Shown one piece after another: positions 51,403 through 58,800 of a stretch of DNA of 64,000 nt. Made by a program: the position numbers and the translations under genes. Below the pieces are notes generated by a model. That model did not search any database. It was not told the origin of the DNA and saw only the letters and a program-made list of their open reading frames with translations. The stretch is from Hydrogenispora ethanolica (GTDB lineage Bacteria > Bacillota > UBA4882 > UBA8346), in assembly GCF_004340685.1 (NCBI RefSeq), contig NZ_SLUN01000002.1:124001-188000 (forward strand), written 5' to 3'. The first letter of the stretch is position 1. Every line of letters begins with the position of its first letter.

Positions 51403-52662
51403 ATGCTTCAATTGATCCGTATGGCCTGGCGGAATCTGGGCCGACATCCGGGCCGGACCCGGCTGAGCCTGCTGGCGGTGGCCATGGGCGTGCTGGTAGT
51501 GATCCTGTTCAAAGGCTTTGTCGATGGCATGCTGGATACGATGCTCGATCAGAATATCAATTTAAACTCGGGCCATCTCCGGATCATCCGGCCGGAATAC
51601 CGGGCCAAGGAGCGGCTCCTGTCCCTGGCCTATCCGGTGGGCGAGTCCGGGAAAACCTATTCCGGGCTTGTCGGAGATATCCGGAAGCTGCCGGAAGTCA
51701 CTGAAGCCACCGGCCGGATTCGTTTTGGAATGATCCTGGCAACGGGCGAGGAGCAAGAAACCGTCCTGGGGATCGGCGCCGATCTGGCCGCCGAAAACCG
51801 GATCAGCCATTTGGACCGGTTCTTAACGGATCGCGGAGCCGGCCGGCTGCCGCGGCCGGGAAAACAAGAGATCATGCTGGGCGTCGACTTGTTGAAAAAA
51901 CTCCGGCTGGAGGTGGGCGACAAAGTAAACGCCGTATTCAGCACCTCGCTCGGATCGTTTAAGGCCGCCACCTTCACTATTGTCGGCAAGATGGCCAGCG
52001 GTTTGAAAATGTTGGATGAAGGCACGGTATACCTGCCTTTGGATCAAGCCATGAGCCTGCTGGAACTGGAAGACATGGTCACCGAGATCGTGGTCTTCGG
52101 TCCCAACGCCAACCGCACCGGGAATCTTCAGCGCGAACTCCGGAACCGGCTGGCCGCCGGAGCTGAGAAACTCATGGTGATTCCCTGGAACCAGTATAAT
52201 CAGTTGATTGTGACCATGGAACAGGCTCGCGGCGTCTATAACGGTTTTTACGTTTTCATGCTCATGCTGGCTTCGTTTGTAGTCTTTAACACCCTGACGA
52301 TGGTCGTTGCCGAACGGTCCAAGGAGATCGGCATGTTGGCCGCCCTGGGAATGACGGCGCGTGAAATTCAGACCCTTTTCATCGTCGAAGGTTTGAGCAT
52401 CGCCGTGCTGGGTAGCGCCGCCGGAACCATCTTGGGCGGGCTTTGCAATTGGATCTTGTCCCGAACCGGCATCGACATTTCGCAAACTTTAAAGATCATG
52501 CCGCCGGAGTTGACTTTCGCGCCCAAACTATACCCCTCGTACCGTGGGTCGGTTTTGCTCTTCAGTTTTGGCCTGGGGGTCGTCGTTACCATGCTGGCCG
52601 CTTACCTGCCGGCCCGCCGGGCGGCTGCTCTGAAACCGACCGAAGCGTTGCGCACGATTTAG
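51403..52662 (+). CDS. FtsX/LolE-like ABC permease 2
   Basis: 419 residues, paralogous to permease 1: LIRMAWRNLGRHPGRTRLSL before TM1, an external domain, then TM segments with FMLMLASFVVFNTLTMVVAE, ERSKEIGMLAALGMTAREIQ, LSIAVLGSAAGTILGGLCNW and VLLFSFGLGVVVTMLAAYLP. Two different permeases with one ATPase recall LolC/LolE with LolD. GGAGGGAG is upstream of the ATG. Confidence 0.93.
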   Translation: MLQLIRMAWRNLGRHPGRTRLSLLAVAMGVLVVILFKGFVDGMLDTMLDQNINLNSGHLRIIRPEYRAKERLLSLAYPVGESGKTYSGLVGDIRKLPEVTEATGRIRFGMILATGEEQETVLGIGADLAAENRISHLDRFLTDRGAGRLPRPGKQEIMLGVDLLKKLRLEVGDKVNAVFSTSLGSFKAATFTIVGKMASGLKMLDEGTVYLPLDQAMSLLELEDMVTEIVVFGPNANRTGNLQRELRNRLAAGAEKLMVIPWNQYNQLIVTMEQARGVYNGFYVFMLMLASFVVFNTLTMVVAERSKEIGMLAALGMTAREIQTLFIVEGLSIAVLGSAAGTILGGLCNWILSRTGIDISQTLKIMPPELTFAPKLYPSYRGSVLLFSFGLGVVVTMLAAYLPARRAAALKPTEALRTI

Positions 52663-52680
52663 CCGGAAAAGTGTTATATA

Positions 52681-52798
52681 TAAGTTGAATTAAATTCCGT
52701 TTGATTCCATTTGCATTCGGCCTTCTATGCAAACGGCTTTGTTAAAAGTCGTTGCATTAGGAATGCAAATCTTATTAAGAAATTTATTTCATCCTATA
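52681..52798. repeat. Palindromic element, family D, copy 1, with internal insertion
   Basis: Matches the reverse complement of 60242-60327: shared TTCCATTTGCATTCGGCCTT and AGGAATGCAAATCTTA, and an AATTTATTTCATCCTAT end. About 34 bases (CTATGCAAACGGCTTTG...) are inserted at the centre. The left flank TAAGTTGAATTAAATTCC is found also at 60339-60356. It lies inside the transport operon between permease 2 and the LolA-like gene. Confidence 0.8.
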
Positions 52799-52934
52799 TG
52801 GTTGGCGGTGCTTGTTTTCCTGGTTGTCAGTTCCGGAAAGAGCCGTGATAAAGCCCAGGATACGAACTATAAACCAACCGTCCAAGAACCGGGGCGATTT
52901 ACGGGGTTAACCAATTTTTAGGGGAGGATTCGCG

Positions 52935-53696
52935 ATGAATAAAAATATTGGGGCATGGCTTTTCATGCTGTTCACGGTGTTGGCGGCCGCCGCCATCCCG
53001 GGACTTGAAGCCGCCGGGCTTTCGCCGGATGAAATTCTGGCCCGAATCGACCAAAATCATTTTTATCAATCAGCCTATACCGAATCGCGGATGGAAATCA
53101 CCATCGGCAGCCGGAAGGTCACCAAAGCCATGCGCGGCTGGAACGAGGGCCGGGAGAAATCCTTTGTGGAATTCACCGACAAGCGGGACCAGTCCAGGAT
53201 CTTAAAGCTCAAAGATGATCTATGGATATTCTCGCCCACGGCGGAGAGCGAGGTCAAGCTCTCCGGCGACATGTTGAGACAGGGCATGGCCGGCAGCGAC
53301 TTTTCCTACCAGGATGCCTTGGAAGCCCAACATTTGCGGGATCTTTACCGGGCCAAACTCATCGGGGAAGCCACCATCGGCGACCGCCCCTGTTTCCTGT
53401 TGGATTTGATCGCCAGGGACAATGTGGAGGTCAGTTACTATCAGCGCAAAATCTGGGTTGATAAAGAACGTTTCATCGAACTCAAGGAAGAGATGTACGC
53501 GCCCAGCGGCAAGCTCTTAAAGGTCTCCAGCATTGAGAAGGTGGAGCAGTTTGAAAACCGTTATTATCCCACCGTGGTGGTGATGGCCGATAAGCTGCGC
53601 AAAAATTCCAGCACCCGGTTTGTCATTGAAAAGATTCAGTTCAACGTCCCGATTCCGGCGGGAACCTTCACCCGGCAACACTTGACCGGCCGTTAA
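52935..53696 (+). CDS. LolA-like outer membrane lipoprotein-sorting protein
   Basis: 253 residues. A signal peptide (NIGAWLFMLFTVLAAAAIPG, cleavage near EAAG) is followed by the LolA-like fold of 'outer membrane lipoprotein-sorting protein': LSPDEILARIDQNHF, ESRMEITIGSRKVTKAMRGW, SRILKLKDDLWIFSPTAESE, GDRPCFLLDLIARD and YQRKIWVDKERFIELKEEMY. Proteins of this family work with FtsX-like ABC transporters in diderm bacteria. GGGGAGGA precedes the ATG; the beta-barrel gene follows by 12 bases. Confidence 0.9.
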   Translation: MNKNIGAWLFMLFTVLAAAAIPGLEAAGLSPDEILARIDQNHFYQSAYTESRMEITIGSRKVTKAMRGWNEGREKSFVEFTDKRDQSRILKLKDDLWIFSPTAESEVKLSGDMLRQGMAGSDFSYQDALEAQHLRDLYRAKLIGEATIGDRPCFLLDLIARDNVEVSYYQRKIWVDKERFIELKEEMYAPSGKLLKVSSIEKVEQFENRYYPTVVVMADKLRKNSSTRFVIEKIQFNVPIPAGTFTRQHLTGR

Positions 53697-53708
53697 GGAG
53701 GCAAAAGC

Positions 53709-54728
53709 ATGCTGCGAAAGATCTGCGTCTGTGCGGTTTTCCTGCTATTGGTCTATGCCATGCCCGCCGGCGCGGCGGTGAAAGTGGAATGGGACGCCAC
53801 CGCCGGCGGAGATGACGCCAATTCCGAGTTGGCGTGGCGGACCGGTTTCACCACCAGCGGCGACTGGTCTTTAGGGCCCCATTCCGTCTTTTTCTTGAAG
53901 AACCAGATCGCCATCGACCAAGCCGATGAGGAGTGGCAAGGGAAGTTGGAGCGCTGCTATATCCGGTACGAACAGGGGCCGGTCCGGCTCAACCTCGGCC
54001 GGCAGGGAGTCAGCTGGGGGATCGGCTGGTTCTTCCGTCCCACCGACCTCGTCACCCCGCTGACTCCGCTGGCCCAGGAAGAAACCAGGCCCGGCAAAGC
54101 TCTAGCGGTGTTGCGCTGGTCGACCTCGGCCTTGACGGCCGTGGATTTCATTGCCGGCGATGAGATGATCGGGGCCCGATCCGAATGGCGGATCGGACCT
54201 ACCAACCTGCGGCTGCTGGGTGTCTACCAACCGGGGTATATCCACTCGCTGGGGTTTGATTTTCAAGGGGGGTTGGCCGGATTTTACGGGGAAGGCGCCT
54301 ACCATTGGGCCGAAGCTTCGTTCGACCAGGGGGAATTGGCGGGCTTGGTCGGCTGGCGCAAAGTGCTGCGATCGGGCAATCAACTGTATCTGGAATATTA
54401 CCGGAACGATCTGAGCAAGGCCGGGCCGGAATTGGCCGCGCTTTGGTCGGAAAACAAGAACCGGGAGCTGCGATATTCCAATCAGAATTATCTGGCCGTG
54501 GGGCTGCAAATCCCTTGGGACCAGCTGACCACTTGCAGCATTACCGCGATCGCCAATCTGGACGATGGGGGCGTGATTCTGCAAGGAATCGCCGACGTTC
54601 AGCTCAGTGACAATCTTACGGTGCGGGGCGCGCTGATGACAGTCGCCGGAGCGGGCGGCACCGAGTTTCGGACCAGGGTACAAGGCGCTAAAGTCGGGGC
54701 TACGGTGGAGATGAAGTATTTTTTTTGA
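53709..54728 (+). CDS. Predicted outer-membrane beta-barrel protein
   Basis: 339 residues. Signal peptide ICVCAVFLLLVYAMPAGAA, then alternating amphipathic strands rich in Trp/Tyr/Gly (VKVEWDATAGGDDANSELAW, LERCYIRYEQGPVRLNLGRQ, VGATVEMKYFF). The C-terminal residue is Phe in a VEMKYFF strand, the classical beta-signal recognised by BamA. The stretch NLGRQGVSWGIGWFFRPTDL is typical of barrel proteins encoded beside LolA-like genes. It ends the operon at a strong terminator. An outer-membrane location is inferred from these signals. Confidence 0.8.
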   Translation: MLRKICVCAVFLLLVYAMPAGAAVKVEWDATAGGDDANSELAWRTGFTTSGDWSLGPHSVFFLKNQIAIDQADEEWQGKLERCYIRYEQGPVRLNLGRQGVSWGIGWFFRPTDLVTPLTPLAQEETRPGKALAVLRWSTSALTAVDFIAGDEMIGARSEWRIGPTNLRLLGVYQPGYIHSLGFDFQGGLAGFYGEGAYHWAEASFDQGELAGLVGWRKVLRSGNQLYLEYYRNDLSKAGPELAALWSENKNRELRYSNQNYLAVGLQIPWDQLTTCSITAIANLDDGGVILQGIADVQLSDNLTVRGALMTVAGAGGTEFRTRVQGAKVGATVEMKYFF

Positions 54729-54762
54729 ACTGGTTTAGAGATAATCCCCGGACGATGATGGG

Positions 54763-54802
54763 AACGATCCATCCCGCCTTCAAGGCGGGATGGATCGTTT
54801 TC
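54763..54802 (+). terminator. Terminator of the outer-membrane transport operon
   Basis: AACGATCCATCCCGCC / GGCGGGATGGATCGTT, 16-bp perfect stem with TTCAA loop and TTT tail. Confidence 0.9.
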
Positions 54803-54885
54803 GTATCCGGATGTCGGGAGAAGCATCGTTTCATGAGCTTTGTGAATGATAGGGTGACCGGAATAATTGATAGTCAGATATCAAT

Positions 54886-55653
54886 TCAGCCTTGCGGCAA
54901 GGCCGACTCCGGCGAGGCGTATTGCCAGTTCCGGCCATCCATCTCCCGGATGAAACGGACCACCTCGTCGACTAAGACGCGGACCATCTTTTGGCCCTTG
55001 CCGGCAGTGGCTTTGCTGGGGTCGCCGGTGGCCCCGGTATTGGTCAGCTCGGCGAAATTCCATTTGATCTCGATATTCTCAGGCAGATTGGGCACCACCC
55101 CTTTGGCGTGCTCCATCTGGATCAGCTCCGGGAAGAGCGCCAGCCCGATGGAGGTTTCGCCTTCGCCGGCGTGGCCCAGGCCATTCCAGACCGCGAAGGT
55201 GTCTTTGGGCAACAGTTTGCCGGCAGTGACCCACCAGGCGTCGAGGGTGGCGATCTTGGCCCGGGGATGGGCCAATTTGATGGCGCGGGCGGCGATCTCA
55301 ATCGGCGCGATGTTGCCGTCGTGGCCGTTCATGATGAAGATCTTCTCGATGCCGTTCCTGACGGTGCTCTCCAGAATATCCTTTAACACCGCGATCAACG
55401 TTTCCGGGCTGAGGGTCAGGCTGAACGGGAAATGGGCGTAGTGCTGGCTCATGCCGACGTTGACCGGCGGCAGGACCAGCAGGCCTTCGACCTGTTCGGC
55501 CACACGTTCCGCCAGCATCGAGGAGACAAAGGTGTCGGTCCCGAAGGGCAGGTGATAACCGTGGTTTTCACACGAACCCACGGCAATGATGGCTTTGTCA
55601 AATTTGGGGCCGGTCCGATATTGATGGCCGGTCATTTTTTGCAAGATGCTCAT
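54886..55653 (-). CDS. Creatininase family protein
   Basis: 255 residues with the creatinine amidohydrolase pattern: AIIAVGSCENHGYHLPFGTD (metal-binding Glu, His, Asp), FIMNGHDGNIAPIEIAA (NGHGGN-type motif with His) and GHAGEGETSIGLALFPELI (HAGExET). Family members hydrolyse creatinine or act on formamide-like intermediates in cofactor synthesis. GGAGATTGCC lies before the ATG. A livJ remnant lies upstream, so a former transport-hydrolysis operon is possible. Confidence 0.9.
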   Translation of the reverse strand: MSILQKMTGHQYRTGPKFDKAIIAVGSCENHGYHLPFGTDTFVSSMLAERVAEQVEGLLVLPPVNVGMSQHYAHFPFSLTLSPETLIAVLKDILESTVRNGIEKIFIMNGHDGNIAPIEIAARAIKLAHPRAKIATLDAWWVTAGKLLPKDTFAVWNGLGHAGEGETSIGLALFPELIQMEHAKGVVPNLPENIEIKWNFAELTNTGATGDPSKATAGKGQKMVRVLVDEVVRFIREMDGRNWQYASPESALPQG

Positions 55654-55740
55654 CAGGCAATCTCCTTTGCAAATGAATTGGGAAAGGACCGCGGCCTCGA
55701 CTGAACGCCGCGGCCCCGGTCCGGATGGAACGGCTGAACT

Positions 55741-55937
55741 TTAGGGAGTGACTTCCTTCACGAACTTGAATTGGTCATTGACCACTTGCAGAACGGAGAC
55801 TGACTTCTTCGGAACCCGTTTGCCAGCCTCGTAGGTGATGGTCCCGGTGACTGCCTTGAAATTGGCGGTTTTGGCCAGGGCGTTGCGGATCGCCGCCGGT
55901 TTGACCGACTTGGCCCGATCCTGTGGCGGAGACCGCC
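55741..55937 (-). pseudogene. 3' remnant of a branched-chain amino-acid-type ABC substrate-binding protein gene
   Basis: The last 60 or so codons are intact: DRAKSVKPAAIRNALAKTAN, then TGTITYEAGKRVPKKSVSVL and VVNDQFKFVKEVTP with a stop. This is the C-terminus of LivJ/LivK-like periplasmic binding proteins. The 5' 80 percent is missing; the frame runs straight into the 21-bp array at 55938. Orientation is the same as the creatininase gene, which follows at 88 bases. Confidence 0.75.
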
Positions 55938-56210
55938 GTTCGATCTTTTGTGAAAGAAGATCGATCGTTTGTGGATAAAGATCAACCTTTTGTGAATCAA
56001 GATTGATCTGCTGTGGATAAAGGAGATGCTTGAGTCGTTCCGGATCGATCTTTTATGAAAGAAGATCGATCATTTGTGGATAAAGATCTTCCTTTTGTGA
56101 ATCAGGATCGATCTTTTGTGGATGAAGGAGATGCTTGAGCCGTTCCGGGTCGATCGTTTGTGAATCAAGATGGATCGTTTGCGAATGAAGGAGATGCTTG
56201 AGCCGTTCCG
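55938..56210. repeat. 21-bp tandem array, family B, copy 2 (13 units)
   Basis: Exactly 13 units of 21 bp starting at 55938, 55959, 55980, 56001, 56022 and so on to 56190. Common unit GATCGATCTTTTGTGAATCAA; units 5, 10 and 13 are the spacer type GGAGATGCTTGAGCCGTTCCG. TGTGGATAA, an exact DnaA box read on the other strand, occurs in units 2, 4 and 7, and TGTGGATGA in unit 9. Same unit count and 273-bp length as 33771-34043, in opposite orientation. It abuts a broken livJ-like gene. Confidence 0.93.
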
Positions 56211-56316
56211 GGTTTCACCGGGTGACGATGGAGAGGGATGGGGGGAATTTATAAAATTTTTAAAGATTTTTATACTTCGTTTAGACCCTCTTTCAAAGCT
56301 TTTTAATCTCCCGCAT

Positions 56317-56322
56317 TATAAT
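56317..56322 (+). promoter_or_regulatory. -10 element of the His-rich protein gene
   Basis: TATAAT 33 bases before the ATG at 56356. The -35 is poor (TTTCAA 20 bases upstream), so an activator may be needed; the surrounding 60 bases are AT-rich. Confidence 0.5.
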
Positions 56323-56355
56323 GGCCTCATTCCATCAAACTAAGGAGGTCTTCGA

Positions 56356-57174
56356 ATGAATAAAGTGCAACTGATGTACGATGTGGTCAAGGCGTTGCGG
56401 GAGAAACAGGTGTTGCAAGGCGCTTTCCAAGTGGAGGGCAGGAAGGACGGGGCGGCTGTCTTTCACCTGGCGACCGAGTTTGAGAAAAACACGGCGACCG
56501 GAGAATGCCGCTCCAAGATCCGGACCGAATACGACTATGAGGGACGGCGGCTGAAGCACGAGAGCGAAACCGAGCTGAATCTGCCGGAATTTCAGGGACC
56601 TTGGCCCGGGCGCTGCGGCCTGATGCGGCATTGGCACGACCATTGCAGCATGATGCTGCATGGGCACGACCACTGCAGCATGATGCTGCGTGGGCACGAC
56701 CATGGCGGCATGATGCAGCATGGGTACGGCCACCGTCATCACGGACCGTTCCGGATGGACGGACCCGAGGGGATGGGACCGGGCTGCGGACATTTCGGCC
56801 GGCATGGCGGTTTCAAGGAAGGGCTGGACCGGCTGGCCTTTTTGCTGCAGGTCTTTCAAAATACGCTGCTGACGGAGGAGGAGCAATGCTATGTACTCTC
56901 CTTCCGGCTGGCGGATATACCGGAGGAACTCCGGCGGGCGTTCGGGGAAAGGATGAACCGGGAAGAGCTGCGCGGCCACTGGGAGCACCATCCCCATTGC
57001 GGCATCCTCAAAGAATTGCATGGGCTGGAAGAGCCGGAAGCGGAAGTGCACGTCATCGTCAATAAGCAGAAAGAGCTCCAGAAGGTGGACTGGGCGCTGC
57101 GCGGCGTGGGCCGGGATGAGAGCGGCGCGGGGCACGAGTGGGACATCAAGGCCGAATTGAGCCTGGACTGGTAA
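56356..57174 (+). CDS. His/Met/Cys-rich putative metal-binding protein
   Basis: 272 residues, no signal peptide. The centre (residues 91-130) is four tandem 10-residue repeats: HWHDHCSMML region, HGHDHCSMML, RGHDHGGMMQ and HGYGHRHHG. The repeats are also visible as 30-bp direct repeats at about 56628-56715. More His-Gly-Cys sequence follows (GCGHFGRHGG). The flanks are ordinary alpha/beta sequence (FQVEGRKDGAAVFHLATEFE at the start; EVHVIVNKQKELQKVDWALR near the end). The His/Met/Cys mix suits Cu, Zn or Ni binding. It precedes a His-rich histidine kinase. AAGGAGG is upstream. Confidence 0.75.
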   Translation: MNKVQLMYDVVKALREKQVLQGAFQVEGRKDGAAVFHLATEFEKNTATGECRSKIRTEYDYEGRRLKHESETELNLPEFQGPWPGRCGLMRHWHDHCSMMLHGHDHCSMMLRGHDHGGMMQHGYGHRHHGPFRMDGPEGMGPGCGHFGRHGGFKEGLDRLAFLLQVFQNTLLTEEEQCYVLSFRLADIPEELRRAFGERMNREELRGHWEHHPHCGILKELHGLEEPEAEVHVIVNKQKELQKVDWALRGVGRDESGAGHEWDIKAELSLDW

Positions 57175-57206
57175 AGAAGGGTTGCCGCGGCCCGGCGCGG
57201 CCGGAT

Positions 57207-57242
57207 GCCCGCCGGGGAACGGCGGGCGCTGCAATTTTTATT
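57207..57242 (+). terminator. Terminator after the His-rich protein gene
   Basis: GCCCGCCG / CGGCGGGC stem with GGGAA loop; the T tract ATTTTTATTT comes six bases later. Confidence 0.6.
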
Positions 57243-57270
57243 TGCGCCGGCGCGGGAAGCATAGTATGAT
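57242..57270 (+). promoter_or_regulatory. Promoter of the structured leader before the two-component genes
   Basis: TTGCGC (57242-57247) and TATGAT (57265-57270) with a 17-base spacer; transcription would start at the left edge of the structured element. Confidence 0.55.
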
Positions 57271-57280
57271 CGCTGTATGG

Positions 57281-57405
57281 GAGCTGTGATGAATCCGGCT
57301 GAAAGCCGAGGAAGGTCACGGCGATTGCCCGGGCGAGGAATAAAGTCGTTTTTGAACCTGTTGGCAGGCGGATTTCCGGTTCCCAAGACTTTATGGCCCG
57401 GGCTG
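57281..57405 (+). ncRNA. Candidate structured RNA element, copy 2
   Basis: Aligns with 9691-9820. First hairpin: GCTGTGA (57283-57289) pairs with TCACGGC (57316-57322) around CCGGCT-GAA-AGCC-GA-GG. Second hairpin: GCCCGGGC (57327-57334) pairs with GCCCGGGC (57396-57403), then ATAAAGTC with GACTTTAT, then GAACC with GGTTC. The shared anchor is ATAAAGTCG(A/-)TTTTT(A/G)AACC. It lies 38 bases before the histidine kinase, so it could be a regulatory leader. No known riboswitch consensus is matched. Confidence 0.6.
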
Positions 57406-57441
57406 GTGAGGGCGAAAAAATAACCGAAAAGAGCGTGAGGG

Positions 57442-58800
57442 ATGAAGACGCCGCGGGAGATCCGGGATTGGCTGGCCGCTTTGCGGCGCTGGGGCGACGA
57501 GCGCCGGCGCGAACGCCGCGAAATGGCCGCCGAGTTCAGGCGCGAGAATGCCAAGTTCCACCAGTACCTGCGGGATCATGCCCGGCTTCACCGGCAGCAC
57601 CATGGGGGTCATCCGGGCCACTATCCGGGAGCGGGGCCGGATCCTTTCTGGCCTCACCACCACCACCAGGAGGAACTGCGCCAGCGCCGCCAGATGCAGG
57701 CCCGGTACCACCAGTTCAGCCGGTACCACCGCCGCCTCCGCTTTATCCGGCCGCTGATCCTGTTATTGAACCTGACCATCTGGTACCTGATCTTCCGCTA
57801 TCTGGGGGTCCGGATCATCGCCGTCGGCTTTGCGATCCTGATCAGCGTGGGCGGGATCTACGAGTTGTTTTTCCTGCGCCGCCTGGAAAAGCAGGTCTTT
57901 AACCCCATCGACCAGTTGAAAAAAGGGGTGGAGGAGATCGCCAGGGGCAATTACCAGGTGCGGATCGAGTGCGACGTCTTGAATGACCTGACGCTGCTGG
58001 TGGCCTCCTTCAACGACATGGCCGAAAAGCTGCAGGAGAGCGAGAAGCTGAAGAGCGAGTACGAGGAGAACCGCAAGACGCTGATCGCCAACATCTCGCA
58101 CGATCTGAAGACGCCGATCACCTCGATCCAGGGTTATATCGAGGCGCTCCTGGAGCGGGGCGATCTGTCGGAGGCGGACCGCCAGAAGTACCTGCGGATC
58201 ATCGAGTACAATACCGCGTACATGAACCGCCTGATCGACGACTTGTTCCTCTTCTCCAAGCTGGATCTGGACAAACTGGAGTTTCAGTTCGAAACCATCG
58301 CGGTCCGCGACTTCATGGCCGACCTGCTGGGAGAGTTCCGCCTGGAACTGGAGGAGAAACAGGTCCGCCTGGAGTATGAGGACCGCCTGGACTGCGAATG
58401 CGCGGTATGGATCGATCGCAAACGGATCCACCAGGCGATCCGCAACATCATCGGCAACGCGGTCAAATACGGTCCCGAGCAAGGGTTGGCCATCCGGGCC
58501 GTCCTCTGCCGCCGGGAGGATTGGGTCCGGCTGGAGCTGCGGGACAACGGCCCCGGCATCGCCGAGGACAAGTTGCCCTTCATCTTCGACCGCTTTTACC
58601 GGATCGATCCCGAGCGGACCAAGGACGCGATCAGCACCGGCCTGGGACTGGCCATCGCCAAGGAACTGGTGGAGGCCCACGGCGGGTCGATCGCGGTGGC
58701 CAGCGCCCCCGGCGCGGGCAGCTGTTTCACCATTGAATTGCCGGCGCTGGAAACGCAGGGAGGGGACGGGAATGAAACGGATTCTGATTATCGAGGATGA
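57442..58800 (+). CDS. Sensor histidine kinase with His-rich cytoplasmic N-terminus
   Basis: 452 residues. Residues 1-100 are hydrophilic and His-rich (LHRQHHGGHPGHYPGAG, WPHHHHQEELRQ), then two adjacent membrane segments (about 101-120 and 122-145) with almost no external loop, a HAMP domain (VFNPIDQLKKGVEEIARGNY), HisKA with IANISHDLKTPITSIQGY (His 220) and HATPase with NIIGNAVKYG, LRDNGPGIAEDKLPFIFDRF and STGLGLAIAKELVEAHGG. The signal is therefore likely sensed in the cytoplasm or membrane; metal sensing by the His cluster is inference. It overlaps the response regulator gene by 29 bases. Confidence 0.92.
   Translation: MKTPREIRDWLAALRRWGDERRRERREMAAEFRRENAKFHQYLRDHARLHRQHHGGHPGHYPGAGPDPFWPHHHHQEELRQRRQMQARYHQFSRYHRRLRFIRPLILLLNLTIWYLIFRYLGVRIIAVGFAILISVGGIYELFFLRRLEKQVFNPIDQLKKGVEEIARGNYQVRIECDVLNDLTLLVASFNDMAEKLQESEKLKSEYEENRKTLIANISHDLKTPITSIQGYIEALLERGDLSEADRQKYLRIIEYNTAYMNRLIDDLFLFSKLDLDKLEFQFETIAVRDFMADLLGEFRLELEEKQVRLEYEDRLDCECAVWIDRKRIHQAIRNIIGNAVKYGPEQGLAIRAVLCRREDWVRLELRDNGPGIAEDKLPFIFDRFYRIDPERTKDAISTGLGLAIAKELVEAHGGSIAVASAPGAGSCFTIELPALETQGGDGNETDSDYRG

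Noticed and set aside
52727-52921. 64-codon protein in the transport operon gap
   Set aside because: Most of it is the family D palindromic element; no ribosome site.
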